A stretch of DNA of 64,000 nucleotides from Oerskovia enterophila (GCF_001692445.1 NZ_MAQA01000003.1:62001-126000), one strand, 5' to 3'. Positions 1 to 9,138 are shown, counted from the first letter of the stretch. Numbers and translations: made by a program. The notes: generated from the letters alone by a model not told the origin.

Positions 1-464
1 ACGGAGGCGACGTCGACCCCGGCCGCCCCGTTGAGCAGTTCTTGGGCCGTCTCGCGCAGTTCTTTCGGGAAGTACTCGCTCTGGAGAAGAGCAACGGGCG
101 CCGACACATCGTCGAGCGCCCGGTCAAGGTCGCTCTCGTCGCCGTACCAGTAGACCTCGATCGCGCTGCGGTCCAGGGCGATACCCACAGACGCCAAGCG
201 GTCATGTCCTTCCAGCCGTTCGGTGAGAGCGACCGCATCCTGCTGCATCTGGTCATCCACCACTGGAAGCGTCAGTAGGTCTGCCTCCGGGTAGGCATCG
301 TTGGCCTGTGGCGCCTCCGACGGCGCAGGGCCAGGCAGGATGGTGAGTGAGTCATCGCCGGCGACTGCGCTGGCAGGAACAACGAAGGCCACGCCAGCGG
401 CAAGCACGATTGCGGAGAACAGTGCTACTCGCGGTCGCCTCTTGCGGAATTGGTTTTGCGTCAT
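1..464 (-). CDS. Secreted protein of unknown function, 3'-truncated by window edge
   Basis: The reading frame opens at ATG 464-462 and stays open to base 1, so the C-terminus lies outside the window. The first 37 or so residues form a signal peptide: a basic start (MTQNQFRKRRPR), a hydrophobic core (VALFSAIVLAAGVAFVV) and a PASAVA cleavage region. The mature part (about 117 residues visible) is acidic and includes SVGIALDRSAIEVYWYGDES, which resembles pro-regions of actinobacterial secreted proteins, but no family is recognised. A GAGGGG ribosome site lies 8 nt before the ATG. Secretion is well supported; function is unknown. Confidence 0.75.
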   Translation of the reverse strand, partial: MTQNQFRKRRPRVALFSAIVLAAGVAFVVPASAVAGDDSLTILPGPAPSEAPQANDAYPEADLLTLPVVDDQMQQDAVALTERLEGHDRLASVGIALDRSAIEVYWYGDESDLDRALDDVSAPVALLQSEYFPKELRETAQELLNGAAGVDVAS

Positions 465-666
465 CGAAGGAGCCCCTCTGTCATCGATGGTTGTCGCCAG
501 CTTCGTCGCTGACGTGCCCGCAGCCTCCCACGGAAGCGCGCTGAGGGCCACCGGGAGGCTTGCACGGGAGTTTGGAACGCCGCATTTCCAGCATTCACCG
601 TGCTTCTAGCGTGATCGGGTTCAACTCCATCACTGGGCCATTCCCCAGGCCTCACTCGGTAATCAT

Positions 667-2040
667 CTAGTCACCGTCCAGGACGTCGAACTTCACGCGC
701 GTCAGGACCGTCTGGTCGGTGCCCTGATACTCGCCGTGGCTCTTCACTGCCCCGCCGGTCAGGGTGATCTTCGCCCCGACCTCGACCTCTTGGCGGCGTG
801 AAGCGAACCACTTCAGCTCGTGGCCGGCCTCGTCACGCATCAGCAGCAACGTCTTGGTGACCTCCATGCGCTGGTACGGGTCGTGCTCGGTCATGTGGTG
901 CACCTTGGCGACGGTCACGCCCATGCCCTTGACCTTCTCCCCGACCGGCGCCGCGAACCCGGGCGTGGGAGGGACGTAGGCCTTGCGGTCCTTGTGCCAG
1001 GCCCACGGGGAGACTGCGGAGACGAGCAGGCCGAGGTTCTTCGCGCCGACCCACTCCCCTCGGGTGACGGTGCGGACGTTGTGACCCCAGTCCGAGTCGT
1101 CGTCGATGCCCTCCTCGATGTAGTCGCGCAGGGCGTCGACCTCGCCGTCGGCCGTTAGCTGGGCGGCGCGCTCACGAATGCGCTCGCGCCACGCGCGCTC
1201 CTCGGGGCGCTCTCGGGGCGAGGGGTAAATCGCGGCGAGCACCTTCCCCGACGTCGCGTGCTCCCCGGTCATCTCCGCTCGGCTACGCGAGACAAAGCCT
1301 TCCTCGTGGGATATCGCGAGCGAGAGCGCCAGGACGTCTTCGACAGGGGTCACCGAGCGCCCGTTGCTGAACGAGCCCGCGCCCGGTTCGTCGTCGTCCT
1401 CGCCGACCCCCTCGACAGGGTCGTAGCCCAGGGCCCACAGGCCAGTGGGTCGCACCCCGAGGAACGCCTGGACGCACGTGGAGCCGAGCTGGGTCCGCTC
1501 CCCCGCCTCGTCCTGGACCAGGTAGGTGGTGGCCCGCTGCTGGGTGCGTCCGCAGTGGGCGCACTCCATCGACGTCGGCGTCCACCCGTCGAGGTTCTCC
1601 CCGCGGGCCACGCGCGTGACCAGCCCCGCATCCTCGGACTCGACGGCTGCCATGAAGCGGTAGCCGCTGAAGCTGATGGCCGGGGCGTTGAGGGTCAGCG
1701 TCGTGAACGGCATGTGGTGGGTGGTCTGGGTGCCGTCGGGGGCCTGCTCGATGACGGGGCGCACGTCCTGGGTCGTCTCGAACTCGAAGCGTTCCTCGAT
1801 CCCGGCTCGGGCCAGGCGTTTGTTCGCCGCCTCGATCCGCTCGATCGCCTCGGGGAGCCGGTGGGAGGCGAAGACGTGGACCTGGCCGGGCGCGGGTTCC
1901 TGGTCCTGCTCATCGGGCTCGTGGGCGCCGGCGAGCGTCAGGGCGTCCAGGCCACCGGCCGCTTCGTCCACAGGCTTGTCCGTGAACTTCCCGTCACGGG
2001 TACGCGGGTGCGCGGCGGCGAAGTCGGTGCTCGTGTCCAT
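667..2040 (-). CDS. Tagged protein 1: N-terminal tag plus paired-cysteine domain
   Basis: 457 residues. Residues 1-33 carry the shared tag (HPRTRDGKFTDKPVDEAAGG) and the start is placed at ATG 2040 because the tag and its leader (GCCAACA, 7 nt, ATG) align there; an upstream in-frame start at 2076 is less likely. Around residues 155-190 two Cys pairs (CAHC and later a single Cys in GSTCVQAFLG) form a CxxC...R...TY...G...GSTC pattern seen in phage and plasmid proteins that handle nucleic acid or metal. The remainder is alpha/beta without a recognised catalytic motif. It ends the minus-strand array at the left side of the element. Function unknown. Confidence 0.8.
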   Translation of the reverse strand: MDTSTDFAAAHPRTRDGKFTDKPVDEAAGGLDALTLAGAHEPDEQDQEPAPGQVHVFASHRLPEAIERIEAANKRLARAGIEERFEFETTQDVRPVIEQAPDGTQTTHHMPFTTLTLNAPAISFSGYRFMAAVESEDAGLVTRVARGENLDGWTPTSMECAHCGRTQQRATTYLVQDEAGERTQLGSTCVQAFLGVRPTGLWALGYDPVEGVGEDDDEPGAGSFSNGRSVTPVEDVLALSLAISHEEGFVSRSRAEMTGEHATSGKVLAAIYPSPRERPEERAWRERIRERAAQLTADGEVDALRDYIEEGIDDDSDWGHNVRTVTRGEWVGAKNLGLLVSAVSPWAWHKDRKAYVPPTPGFAAPVGEKVKGMGVTVAKVHHMTEHDPYQRMEVTKTLLLMRDEAGHELKWFASRRQEVEVGAKITLTGGAVKSHGEYQGTDQTVLTRVKFDVLDGD

Positions 2041-2091
2041 ACCTACCTGTTGGCGGGCGGGGACCGGCACGGACACCTGTGCCGGGTGCGG

Positions 2092-2334
2092 TCAGCGCGG
2101 GCGCGCCACGGCCGTGCTGATCGCCTGCAAGACGGTGTGGTCCGCCACGGCCCGGTCGTGCGCCCTGATCTCGTGGTTCTCCATGGCCACGGCGATCCGG
2201 GTGAGCGCTTGCAGGATCTCCTGGTGTCGCTCCTCCTCGCGGATCGCGCCACGCTCCGCGAGCTCTCGCAGCTTCTTCGTCGAGAACTGCGTCTGGACAG
2301 CGGCAATCTGGTGCGTGTTCTGAACGAACCCCAT
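2092..2334 (-). CDS. Small helical protein, unknown
   Basis: 80 residues, soluble, predicted mostly helical (KKLRELAERGAIREEERHQEILQALTRIA). A good ribosome site (GGGGAGGA) precedes ATG 2334 by a few bases, and the downstream tagged gene starts 51 bp after its stop, so the two may be cotranscribed. No family recognised. Confidence 0.65.
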   Translation of the reverse strand: MGFVQNTHQIAAVQTQFSTKKLRELAERGAIREEERHQEILQALTRIAVAMENHEIRAHDRAVADHTVLQAISTAVARPR

Positions 2335-2487
2335 GGGTCCTCCCCGGCTACTGGTGGACCACGAGCGTGGCAGGGCACAGCCGCCGACCGCCAGCGGTCC
2401 ACACCGACTTCACCCGCGCAGGCTTCTCGCGCCCCGGCCGAGACCAGCCTCGACGTGCACCGGCCCGGGCCAGGTTGCTCAGGCCAT

Positions 2488-2757
2488 TCACGCCTCGTGG
2501 TTGCCGCAGTCGTCATCGCCGTCCAGCACGTGGTGCGGGCAATCCTCGTGGGAGCAGGGGCTGTCCCGGCGGGTCTCGTACGCCGGGGGAAGGTCCACCG
2601 GCGCGAGGATGGTCACGGCGTCGTCGCGGACCATGAGGCGGCTCAGCGCCTCGCGGGCGAGGTCGTCCGCGTGGGCCTCGGCGAGGTCGGCGTCGTCGAT
2701 GTCCACGCGGACGGTCACTTCGACAGGTGCGGAGTAGGAGAAGATGCGGGTGGTCAT
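2488..2757 (-). CDS. Small acidic protein with C-terminal Cys/His cluster
   Basis: 89 residues starting at ATG 2757, preceded by GGAAGGA. The N-terminal half looks like a small alpha/beta protein (VEVTVRVDIDDADLAEAHADD); the C-terminus has a Cys/His-rich stretch (CSHEDCPHHVLDGDDDCGNH) that could bind a metal. Its ATG overlaps the stop of the upstream gene by 4 bases (ATGA), indicating translational coupling. Function unknown. Confidence 0.65.
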   Translation of the reverse strand: MTTRIFSYSAPVEVTVRVDIDDADLAEAHADDLAREALSRLMVRDDAVTILAPVDLPPAYETRRDSPCSHEDCPHHVLDGDDDCGNHEA

Positions 2758-3181
2758 GACGCAGATCCTTCCAGCGCGGTCGCGACGGCGGTGACGGTCG
2801 TGCAGGGGTAGGGCGTGCGGCAGGTGCGGCAGTGGTCGGTGAAGAGCCCGGCCACGGCGGGGACGACCTCGTGCAGGTCGAGCACCGCGCGCAGGGCCGC
2901 GGACATGACCGAGTGGTCGGTGCGGGAGGCGGCGATAAAGGCGCGGTCGCCCGGCTCGATCGTCACCTCCAGCGTGCAGGCCGAGCGGCACCCGCACTCC
3001 CCCAAGTGGCTCGCTTCGAGGACCTCGGTGTCGTACGTGAGGTCTCGGGGTCACCTGCGCGCCCGGACAGGGTCGGGACCCGGCACTCGTCCCACGTCCA
3101 CGGTCCGCTCTTCGCGGCGGCGGCGCGCGCTTGGGCCTCGTCAAGCCAGGTGTTCGAGTCGATGCCAGGTGAGGTGCTCAT
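2754..3181 (-). pseudogene. Frameshifted small gene (two frames needed for one protein)
   Basis: From ATG 3181 the frame reads MSTSPGIDSNTWLDEAQARA...GDPE and then degenerates; the -1 frame picks up immediately with DLTYDTEVLEASHLGECG and continues through DRAFIAASRTDHSVMSAALRAVLDLHE to the stop at 2754. Together they resemble a small phage/plasmid protein family whose members carry a '(F)IAASRTD...AVLDLH' segment. Adding one C to the CCCC run in GGTGACCCCGAG (about 3050) restores one frame of about 142 residues. This is either a real indel, a homopolymer sequencing error or, less likely, programmed frameshifting. A GCCCC/GGGGC hairpin lies just before the ATG. Confidence 0.6.
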
Positions 3182-3339
3182 GCCCCGCTGTGGGGCGAGC
3201 CGGGCTCAACGTCCGGCACCGCCTGCGCGGGTCCCCTTCCGATGTTGGTGGTCGCTGGCAGACTCACATGTGCGGGCAGAGCCCAGTAGCAGCCCATCCG
3301 TCGCGCGATGTGCCATCATCGGGGCATGGAGGAGCGATC

Positions 3340-3639
3340 ATGAACCTGCAGGGCCATTCCGAGTTCTTCGTCGAGAGCAATCGCACCCTCGATGACGTGA
3401 TCGTGGAGGCCAACCGTGTCCTCCTCCTTTTCGCCGAGCGGTCGCCTATCGTGACACGCGCTTGGGCCGAGGCAGACGGCCCGCACGATGTGCGTATCCG
3501 AATCTTGACCGTGTCAAGCTCGTACGCGGAGGTCGAGGGCAAGTTCGACGCCCTCGCGCACGAAGTCGTAGTTGCGCTCCAGGAACGACTGGCAGGAACT
3601 CGTGTAAGTAGAGGCGCGACCGAGCTTGTGCCCGCCTAG
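3340..3639 (+). CDS. Small soluble protein of accessory island
   Basis: 99 residues. ATG 3340 has a near-ideal GGAGGAG site 5 nt upstream, which fixes the start over longer readings of the frame. Predicted alpha/beta (HDVRIRILTVSSSYAEVEGKFDALAHEVVVALQERL). Its stop is 2 bp before the GTG of the next gene, so the two form an operon. Codon use and GC are lower than in the flanking element. No family recognised. Confidence 0.7.
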   Translation: MNLQGHSEFFVESNRTLDDVIVEANRVLLLFAERSPIVTRAWAEADGPHDVRIRILTVSSSYAEVEGKFDALAHEVVVALQERLAGTRVSRGATELVPA

Positions 3640-3641
3640 CG

Positions 3642-4439
3642 GTGCCCGACTCTAACGATCACGCCAGAGAGGCGACAGATCGCTTGGCTGGATGGCTAGC
3701 TAGCGCTCTCCGAAATGGTCTGGCTGTTCTCCCGACGCTCCTCTTGACTGCTGGTGCAGTTCTCCTAGGGATCGACGCGACTGCGCAGGGGGTGTTGTTC
3801 TGGTTCGGCGTGACTCTGTCGGTAGCAGGGTTGGTTGGGACCGCGATCGCCGGCCCAAAGATCGGCGCAATTGTTCGTGAGGCGCGTGCGATTAGGGCGC
3901 GATCCTCTGAGCGGACGAGGTCCCTGAAGACCATCATGGCGCTCGCCCTACGAGCGCTCTTGGAGGACATGTCAGTTGACATGTCGAAGGCGAGGGTGTC
4001 TATCTACAGACACCACGGCGGGCGCTTCATCCTCGTTGCTAGAGTGTCTCAGTCTCAATCGCTCAAGGGCGTGGGGCGCAGCGAGTACCCAGATTCGGAG
4101 GGTGTCATCGGCAGGACCTGGGATCGCGGGTCCACGTGCGCGACGGGTCTTCCGGAAGCCCGCCCAGATTGGGACGACTTCTGCGTGCGCGAGTACGGGA
4201 TGGACCCGACCGCGGTCAGGCGCCTCAAGATGCAGTCACGCAGCCTGCTCGGCATGCGAATCGAGTCTGCAACTGCAAATCAAGCGCCAGTTGGGCTCCT
4301 GATGATCGAGAGCCTCGCTCCCCGCGGCGTCAACGGCGCCAACCTGGACGGACTCACGTCATTGCCCTCGTGGCCACTAGTCCGCCTGGTGCTTCAGGAA
4401 GTCGTTCAGTGTCTCGACGACGGAGATGTGGTCATCTAG
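3642..4439 (+). CDS. Membrane-anchored GAF-like sensor protein
   Basis: 265 residues from GTG 3642, two bases after the preceding stop. Two hydrophobic helices occupy about residues 26-72 (LAVLPTLLLTAGAVLLGI and GVLFWFGVTLSVAGLVGTAIA), followed by a basic linker and a cytoplasmic domain (about 95-262) with GAF-like features: ARVSIYRHHGGRFILVARVS, YPDSEGVIGRTW and LLGMRIESA. No output domain (kinase, cyclase, HTH) follows, so it is probably a small ligand sensor or a partner of the 99-residue protein encoded with it. Assignment rests on pattern only. Confidence 0.6.
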   Translation: MPDSNDHAREATDRLAGWLASALRNGLAVLPTLLLTAGAVLLGIDATAQGVLFWFGVTLSVAGLVGTAIAGPKIGAIVREARAIRARSSERTRSLKTIMALALRALLEDMSVDMSKARVSIYRHHGGRFILVARVSQSQSLKGVGRSEYPDSEGVIGRTWDRGSTCATGLPEARPDWDDFCVREYGMDPTAVRRLKMQSRSLLGMRIESATANQAPVGLLMIESLAPRGVNGANLDGLTSLPSWPLVRLVLQEVVQCLDDGDVVI

Positions 4440-4922
4440 AGGACGCAGCCGATCTCTTGCAGGCCGTTCGGCACCGTCCTACTGTGGCATCTCCACTCAT
4501 TGGACGTGCGGGTTCCAACGTTCTCAACGTGACGCCGATGCCTTGGTTTGAGTCCAAGCCGCCCATGCCCTTGTGGCGCGCTTGGAGAGTTGCTCATCCT
4601 CCCCCCTCGACGGACCTGCCTCATTGCGGCACCACTCAGTAGACCCACAGCCGCACGCCTACCTCTCGCCATAAGTCCAGAATGGCGTCCAACCCTCTCC
4701 CGCCGGGTGAGTCCTAGCAGGAGACACCTTCTCGAGGCTCATTGATCGTCACCGACGGCGGGCTCCGCGTCCGCGGGGGACCAAGTGTGCTGGCATAGCC
4801 GCCCGACAGTCGGATGGTGAGGGCCCATCGGGCAGGGACGCATGAACCATGCGTTTGCCGGGTCTACGGATACCCTCACCAGTGGCGCTCAGCCGAGCGA
4901 CTAGGAGCGATAGGAGCGACGG
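4440..4922. other. 483-bp non-coding interval with a small palindrome
   Basis: No convincing gene. A perfect 7-bp inverted repeat ACGCATG-AAC-CATGCGT lies at 4838-4854 and could be an operator or short hairpin ahead of the DUF6414/AAA+ operon. Close to the start at 4923 the sequence AGGAGCGA is repeated twice; the second copy supplies the ribosome site. Confidence 0.45.
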
Positions 4923-5717
4923 ATGGCTGGTAGGGACAAGGCTTCGACCGAAGCTATGATCAAGGTGGTCTACTTCGACGCACTATCGGCGTCTGACTAC
5001 CTCGACATCAGCGCCGGAGGCAAGACGGAGGCGACTAGCGCACACGTCCGCGAACGAGCTGCCGACGTAGCTGGAAGAGTCGATGCGAAGGCCACGGCGA
5101 AGTTCGGGTGGCTCCCGTTCTTCGGCGCCTCCGCTGAGACCGGAGTCAGCGCGAGCGCGTCATCTGCAGGGCAGAGCATCCTGAGCAAGACGCTCTCCAA
5201 CACCATCCTTACCGACTACCTGGTCCAAGCCGCCGACGACCCCCACATCATCGCCTTGCGCGGGCTGCGGGTCACAGCCCTCAAAGACTCCATGGCCTAC
5301 ATGAAGATGTACACGCCGTACATGATAATCGCCAAGACCGAGGAGTCGGGGCTCGATCTGGCCAGAATCGACGAAGCCTTCGAGAAAGCCAAGGGCTACT
5401 ACGAGCTCGTCGGCACCGACCGCCAGAACGTCAGGCGCCTTGTCCTGCGCTTCAACATCGCCGCATTCCGCAACAACTACGGGTTGGCCGACCTCGGGAA
5501 GATGACACTCGTCTACCACGGTGTCCGGGTCGGACAGACCAGCGAAACGCAGTTGGGGATGAACGCCGAGATGTCGGGCGGCACCGAGCGTCCACGTCTG
5601 ACCGCTGACGAGGTGCTCTCCGGGACCGCCCCAACCGACGCTGATCTGCTCGACGTGTACGACATCATCCTGGCCGGCGTCGAGTCGTCCGTGTCCGAGG
5701 TGAACCATGCCGACTGA
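4923..5717 (+). CDS. DUF6414-like protein
   Basis: 264 residues. The N-terminus (KVVYFDALSASDYLDISAGG) resembles the opening of DUF6414 proteins, which begin with a hydrophobic strand, YFD and a conserved GG. The middle (about 50-150) is Ala/Ser-rich then alpha/beta (IIALRGLRVTALKDSMAYMKMYTPYMII); no catalytic motif is evident. The gene overlaps the following AAA+ ATPase gene by 11 bp, a strong sign that the products work together. Family recall is moderate; the biochemical role of DUF6414 is not known to me. Confidence 0.6.
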   Translation: MAGRDKASTEAMIKVVYFDALSASDYLDISAGGKTEATSAHVRERAADVAGRVDAKATAKFGWLPFFGASAETGVSASASSAGQSILSKTLSNTILTDYLVQAADDPHIIALRGLRVTALKDSMAYMKMYTPYMIIAKTEESGLDLARIDEAFEKAKGYYELVGTDRQNVRRLVLRFNIAAFRNNYGLADLGKMTLVYHGVRVGQTSETQLGMNAEMSGGTERPRLTADEVLSGTAPTDADLLDVYDIILAGVESSVSEVNHAD

Positions 5718-6879
5718 CATCGCTGTCACGATCTACTACGGGCCTCGGTCTTGGTTTGAAGGCCAGTTGCCCGCCCGTAGGCGGCGCAAGCGGACCTTTC
5801 TTCTGGATGTCGTCTACAAACGTGACGAGGAGGCCCGCAGCGTCCGGCATATACACGTGCTTCCGGATGGGACGCAGGCCCCTGTCGGGGCCGCCGCAGA
5901 GAAGCCTCGCCGCCCCCGGAACGTGGTCGCCGGCTCGAACGACTACGCCAGCCTGAACGAGCACGCCATCTCCAACTTCTCCGGCCTGGTCCGTTCGGTC
6001 AGACCGAAGCGCCTTCACCTACACAACCCGCCAACGCAGGTCGCAGCCCAGATGCAGCGCGAGTTTCACGTGGAGGTCAAGAAGTTTGACTACCCGACCA
6101 TCACCCCGCAGGTACTCAGAGCCGTCGGCACCGGCTGGGGTGGCCACTTGATGGGGCAAGACGGGGTCTGCGAGCGACTCATGGCCGCCTTGTACCCCCT
6201 GATCAGGAATGGCCGGACCAAGCCGGTCGTCCTCTTACTCCTGGGCCCGTCAGGGGTTGGCAAGACCGAGACCGCCCATTTCATCAACGGCCTGCTCGGC
6301 GGCACCCTCATGCGCAAGCAGTTCTCGATGTACCATTCCGAGAAGTTCGCCTCATACCTGTTCGGCGGCACGCACTCCGAGCCGTCGTTCGCGCACGACC
6401 TGCTCGACAGGGAGTCCGGGGTGATCCTGCTCGACGAGCTCGATAAGGCCAATCCGACCTTCCACAGCGGGTTCTATCAACTGTTCGACGATGGGATTTT
6501 CGAGGACAAGAACTACACGGCCGTACTCGGCCCGTCGCTGATCATCTGTACCACCAACTACCGGTCCGAGGCCGAGGCGATCAGTGCTCTCGGCGACGCT
6601 CTATGCTCACGGTTCGACGCGGTAATCGAGTACAAGCCCCTCCTGCCGGAGGCTCTCCAGCAGATCACTGACAGCATGATCGAGAAGAGCTGTGCGGTGC
6701 TGACCGACGGCGAACGAGACCGCATCGACGTTGACGAGATAAAGGGGTGGTTTCGCAAGTCTTCGGGGCAGGAATCGAACGTCCGCCGGCTCAAGAAGAT
6801 TGTCAACGAGGTCATCGCCCGCAGGCTCGTCCAAACGATGGTCGACGACGGCGATCAGATCGAAAGCGCCGCCTCGTGA
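5707..6879 (+). CDS. ClpB/ClpA-type AAA+ ATPase
   Basis: 390 residues. Residues 1-135 are a non-AAA N-terminal region with a basic patch (ARRRRKRT). The AAA_2-type core follows: MGQ box near 149, Walker A GPSGVGKT (180-187), Walker B VILLDELD (239-246), sensor-1 region IICTTNY (279-285) and arginine-finger candidate SRFDAVIEYKPL. The LFDDGIFED segment after Walker B is typical of Clp-type unfoldases, but there is only one AAA domain and no ClpP-binding loop is visible. Overlap with the upstream DUF6414-like gene suggests a two-protein system, possibly defensive; that is inference. Confidence 0.75.
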   Translation: MPTDIAVTIYYGPRSWFEGQLPARRRRKRTFLLDVVYKRDEEARSVRHIHVLPDGTQAPVGAAAEKPRRPRNVVAGSNDYASLNEHAISNFSGLVRSVRPKRLHLHNPPTQVAAQMQREFHVEVKKFDYPTITPQVLRAVGTGWGGHLMGQDGVCERLMAALYPLIRNGRTKPVVLLLLGPSGVGKTETAHFINGLLGGTLMRKQFSMYHSEKFASYLFGGTHSEPSFAHDLLDRESGVILLDELDKANPTFHSGFYQLFDDGIFEDKNYTAVLGPSLIICTTNYRSEAEAISALGDALCSRFDAVIEYKPLLPEALQQITDSMIEKSCAVLTDGERDRIDVDEIKGWFRKSSGQESNVRRLKKIVNEVIARRLVQTMVDDGDQIESAAS

Positions 6880-7141
6880 GCATCGAGCACATGGGGTAGA
6901 GCGGGAGCCCACGGTGCGGCGGCCCGAGAGATGCTCCGTTCCCTCCCGGCGCCTCGCGGGCGGCGCGAAGTCCGCTTGGTCCAGCCCGTGGCAACCGCGA
7001 CCGCGCTCGCCAACTCGATCCTGTGCCTCGTGTTGTTCGCGACCACCGGGCAGTCCGCGGCGGCAGAGCGAGCCGTCATGGACTACATCGAGGTCGTGGC
7101 ACCCGGCTCGTCACTGCGGAGGTTCGGGTCCGCCCCATCCC

Positions 7142-8176
7142 TCAGGCTGCGACGGCCTGGTGGCGGGCGTTGGCTGCGGCCAGGGCTCCAGACCACAGGT
7201 CAGCCGCGTGCGGACCGGCGGTGCGCAACTGGTCGACGATGGCCTGGCGCTCGTCGATGTCCTTGGTGCCGAACGGGGTGAAGAGCGCGTCGGTGTACTG
7301 GTCCTGCTCGCCGGAGTCCCACGTCGACATCGCTGCCTTGATCCCGGCGTCGGGCCCGTCGGGGTGGCGCACGATGATCGTCCGGGCGGCGGTGACGTGG
7401 TGCTTGGTCAGGGAGCCGGTGACCTTCGGGGCGCCGGTCAGGTCGGCCATCGCGTCCCAGGCGTCACGCTTGATCGCCATGTGCTCGGCCTTGCCCACGG
7501 CGCGCTCGTGACGGTCCAGGAGGTCGTACACCCCGGCGTCGTTCGTGGGCTCCTCCCCCGTGCCGTCGTCGAGGTGGGTCGGGCGGTAGGCGCCGGCGCG
7601 GTCCTCGATCATGTCGACCATGGCGGTGCCGCTCTCGACCTGGGCGTCTAGGGAGACGACCTTCGCGATGCGGTAGAAGTCGGTGCTGGGCTTGCGCTGG
7701 TCGGCGGGCCACTCGGCGAGGATCTTCTCGGCGAACGCAACGACCTGGGCCCGGCTGGCCTCGTGCCCCTGTGCCTGCTCGGCCTCGGCGACCTGCCCCG
7801 AGAGCATCCGCAGCGCGCGGGCCTGCGAGGAGTGCATGTTGCGGTCACGGCTGAGCAGGTTACGGGCCACGACGTAGACGTACCCGGCGTGGGTTTTCTG
7901 GCCGCGGGCCTGACGTCGCAGGCACACCTCCACGACGTCGGAGACCATGTCGTCGTCAAGGTCGCGCACGTGCATCGACTGGTTGCGGCCCCTGCGCACG
8001 CGGTTCACGGCGCTACGGGCTTCGTCGAGGAGCTCGTGGCCGGAGAGCGGGTGGTCGCCGCCGTCGTCGGGCGTCAAGGCGGTGAGCCCGCCGGTTGCTT
8101 CGTCGACCGGCTTCTCGGAGAACTTGCCCGCGCCGTCGCGGGGATGGCTGTGCTCGTTGAATGCGTGAGTGCTCAT
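7142..8176 (-). CDS. Tagged protein 2: divergent sigma-70-like protein
   Basis: 344 residues. Residues 1-34 carry the tag (HPRDGAGKFSEKPVDEATGG). Residues about 73-118 resemble sigma region 2: DLDDDMVSDVVEVCLRR followed by a Tyr-rich GYVYVVARNLLSRDRN helix as in the core-binding and -10-recognition helices. The C-terminal half has no clear region 4. The gene is headed by the class-2 leader (GTCAACG at 8184-8190, 7 nt, ATG) with a CCCGT/ACGGG mini-hairpin. It is the only tagged protein with a plausible transcription role. The call is a structural analogy and needs a profile search. Confidence 0.5.
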   Translation of the reverse strand: MSTHAFNEHSHPRDGAGKFSEKPVDEATGGLTALTPDDGGDHPLSGHELLDEARSAVNRVRRGRNQSMHVRDLDDDMVSDVVEVCLRRQARGQKTHAGYVYVVARNLLSRDRNMHSSQARALRMLSGQVAEAEQAQGHEASRAQVVAFAEKILAEWPADQRKPSTDFYRIAKVVSLDAQVESGTAMVDMIEDRAGAYRPTHLDDGTGEEPTNDAGVYDLLDRHERAVGKAEHMAIKRDAWDAMADLTGAPKVTGSLTKHHVTAARTIIVRHPDGPDAGIKAAMSTWDSGEQDQYTDALFTPFGTKDIDERQAIVDQLRTAGPHAADLWSGALAAANARHQAVAA

Positions 8177-8312
8177 GCCCGTTCGTTGACGGGGGGCGCG
8201 AGCCGCGGACGCTGCCCGTGACCGGCCGCACGCAGGGCCTGTGCTCAGGGCATGGCGTTGGCCTCGGTCAGGCGCCCGAGCTCGTCGGCCGCGCCCGCGG
8301 CCGGGCAGGAGG

Positions 8313-9068
8313 TCATCGGCAGGAGTCGAGGACCTTGGTCATGGCGTCCTTCTCAGGCTGGGTGACGGCGAGGGAGTACTTCGCCTTGACCTCGATCTGA
8401 CGCGAGACGTAGTCGCACCGGTAGGCGGCATTGCGGTCGCCCTTGGCGCGGTTCTGGCCGGGGTCGACCATCACCAGGTTCAGGGGGTCGTTGGCGAACG
8501 CGGTCCGGGTGGCCTGGTCGAGCTGCTGGGCGCCGGAGATCCACGCGTTGCCCAGGGCCACGATGTGCTCCGCGTCCAGGCCGTTGTCCTTGCTACCGCG
8601 CTCGAAGGCGACGTTGGTCCCGCCCTTGTACGGCTCGTAGGGCAGGGTGCCGGTCAGGACCACGCAGTCGTTCGTCCCGGGCTTGAACGTCTCGTCGACC
8701 AGGTCGCGGGCCAGGATGCCGTTGCGCGTGTCGCAGCCGTTGCGGTCGACGTCGGACCAGGCGGGCCCGAACTGCTCGCGGGTGTACCCGGTCTTGGCTG
8801 CCTTGCCCTTGACGGTCAGGGTCTCCAGGGTGGCGCGCGCGGCGAGGTGGTCGGCGCCGGCCGGGGCGCTGGGCGCGGGGGCCTGCACGCCGGGGACCTC
8901 CCCAGCGTTCTCCAGGCCTGACTCGAACAGGTCGCGGCCCTCCTTCGAGGTCGCGTAGTCGACGCTCTGGCGCAGGCCGTCGTAGAACTGGGGCCAGATG
9001 CCCGTCACGTTCATGACGATGAAGATCGCGAGCAGGGCGAAGAGGGTCGAGAAGATCCGTTGGCGCAT
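8313..9068 (-). CDS. Secreted/anchored DUF1524-type HNH nuclease
   Basis: 251 residues. An N-terminal hydrophobic helix (IFSTLFALLAIFIVMNVTGIW) anchors or exports it. The C-terminal 150 residues match the actinobacterial DUF1524 HNH pattern: WSDVDRNGCDTRNGILARDL, VLTGTLPYEPY, EHIVALGNAW, DPLNLVMVDPGQNRAKGDRN and AYRCDYVSRQIEVKAKYSL. The usual DH pair before the valine-alanine strand is EH here, a conservative change at the active-site motif. Two Cys may form a disulfide. ATG 9068 is chosen over GTG 9074 because GGAG lies 5 nt before it. Likely an extracytoplasmic DNase or nutrient nuclease. Confidence 0.8.
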   Translation of the reverse strand: MRQRIFSTLFALLAIFIVMNVTGIWPQFYDGLRQSVDYATSKEGRDLFESGLENAGEVPGVQAPAPSAPAGADHLAARATLETLTVKGKAAKTGYTREQFGPAWSDVDRNGCDTRNGILARDLVDETFKPGTNDCVVLTGTLPYEPYKGGTNVAFERGSKDNGLDAEHIVALGNAWISGAQQLDQATRTAFANDPLNLVMVDPGQNRAKGDRNAAYRCDYVSRQIEVKAKYSLAVTQPEKDAMTKVLDSCR

Positions 9069-9138
9069 GACCACTCCGTGGGGCCGGGGGCGCGGAAAGT
9101 CCCGCGCTACCTGCCCTGATGAGCAGAACGCACCGCCC

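Noticed and set aside
4436-4672. Minus-strand 78-codon ORF in the 4.4-4.9 kb gap
   Set aside because: Random composition, no ribosome site, no similarity to anything recognised.
6931-7281. Plus-strand ORF after the AAA+ gene with a short hydrophobic stretch
   Set aside because: LCLVLFATTGQSAAAERAV looks protein-like, but the C-terminal half is shadow of the opposite gene and no ribosome site is evident. Possibly a gene remnant; not annotated.
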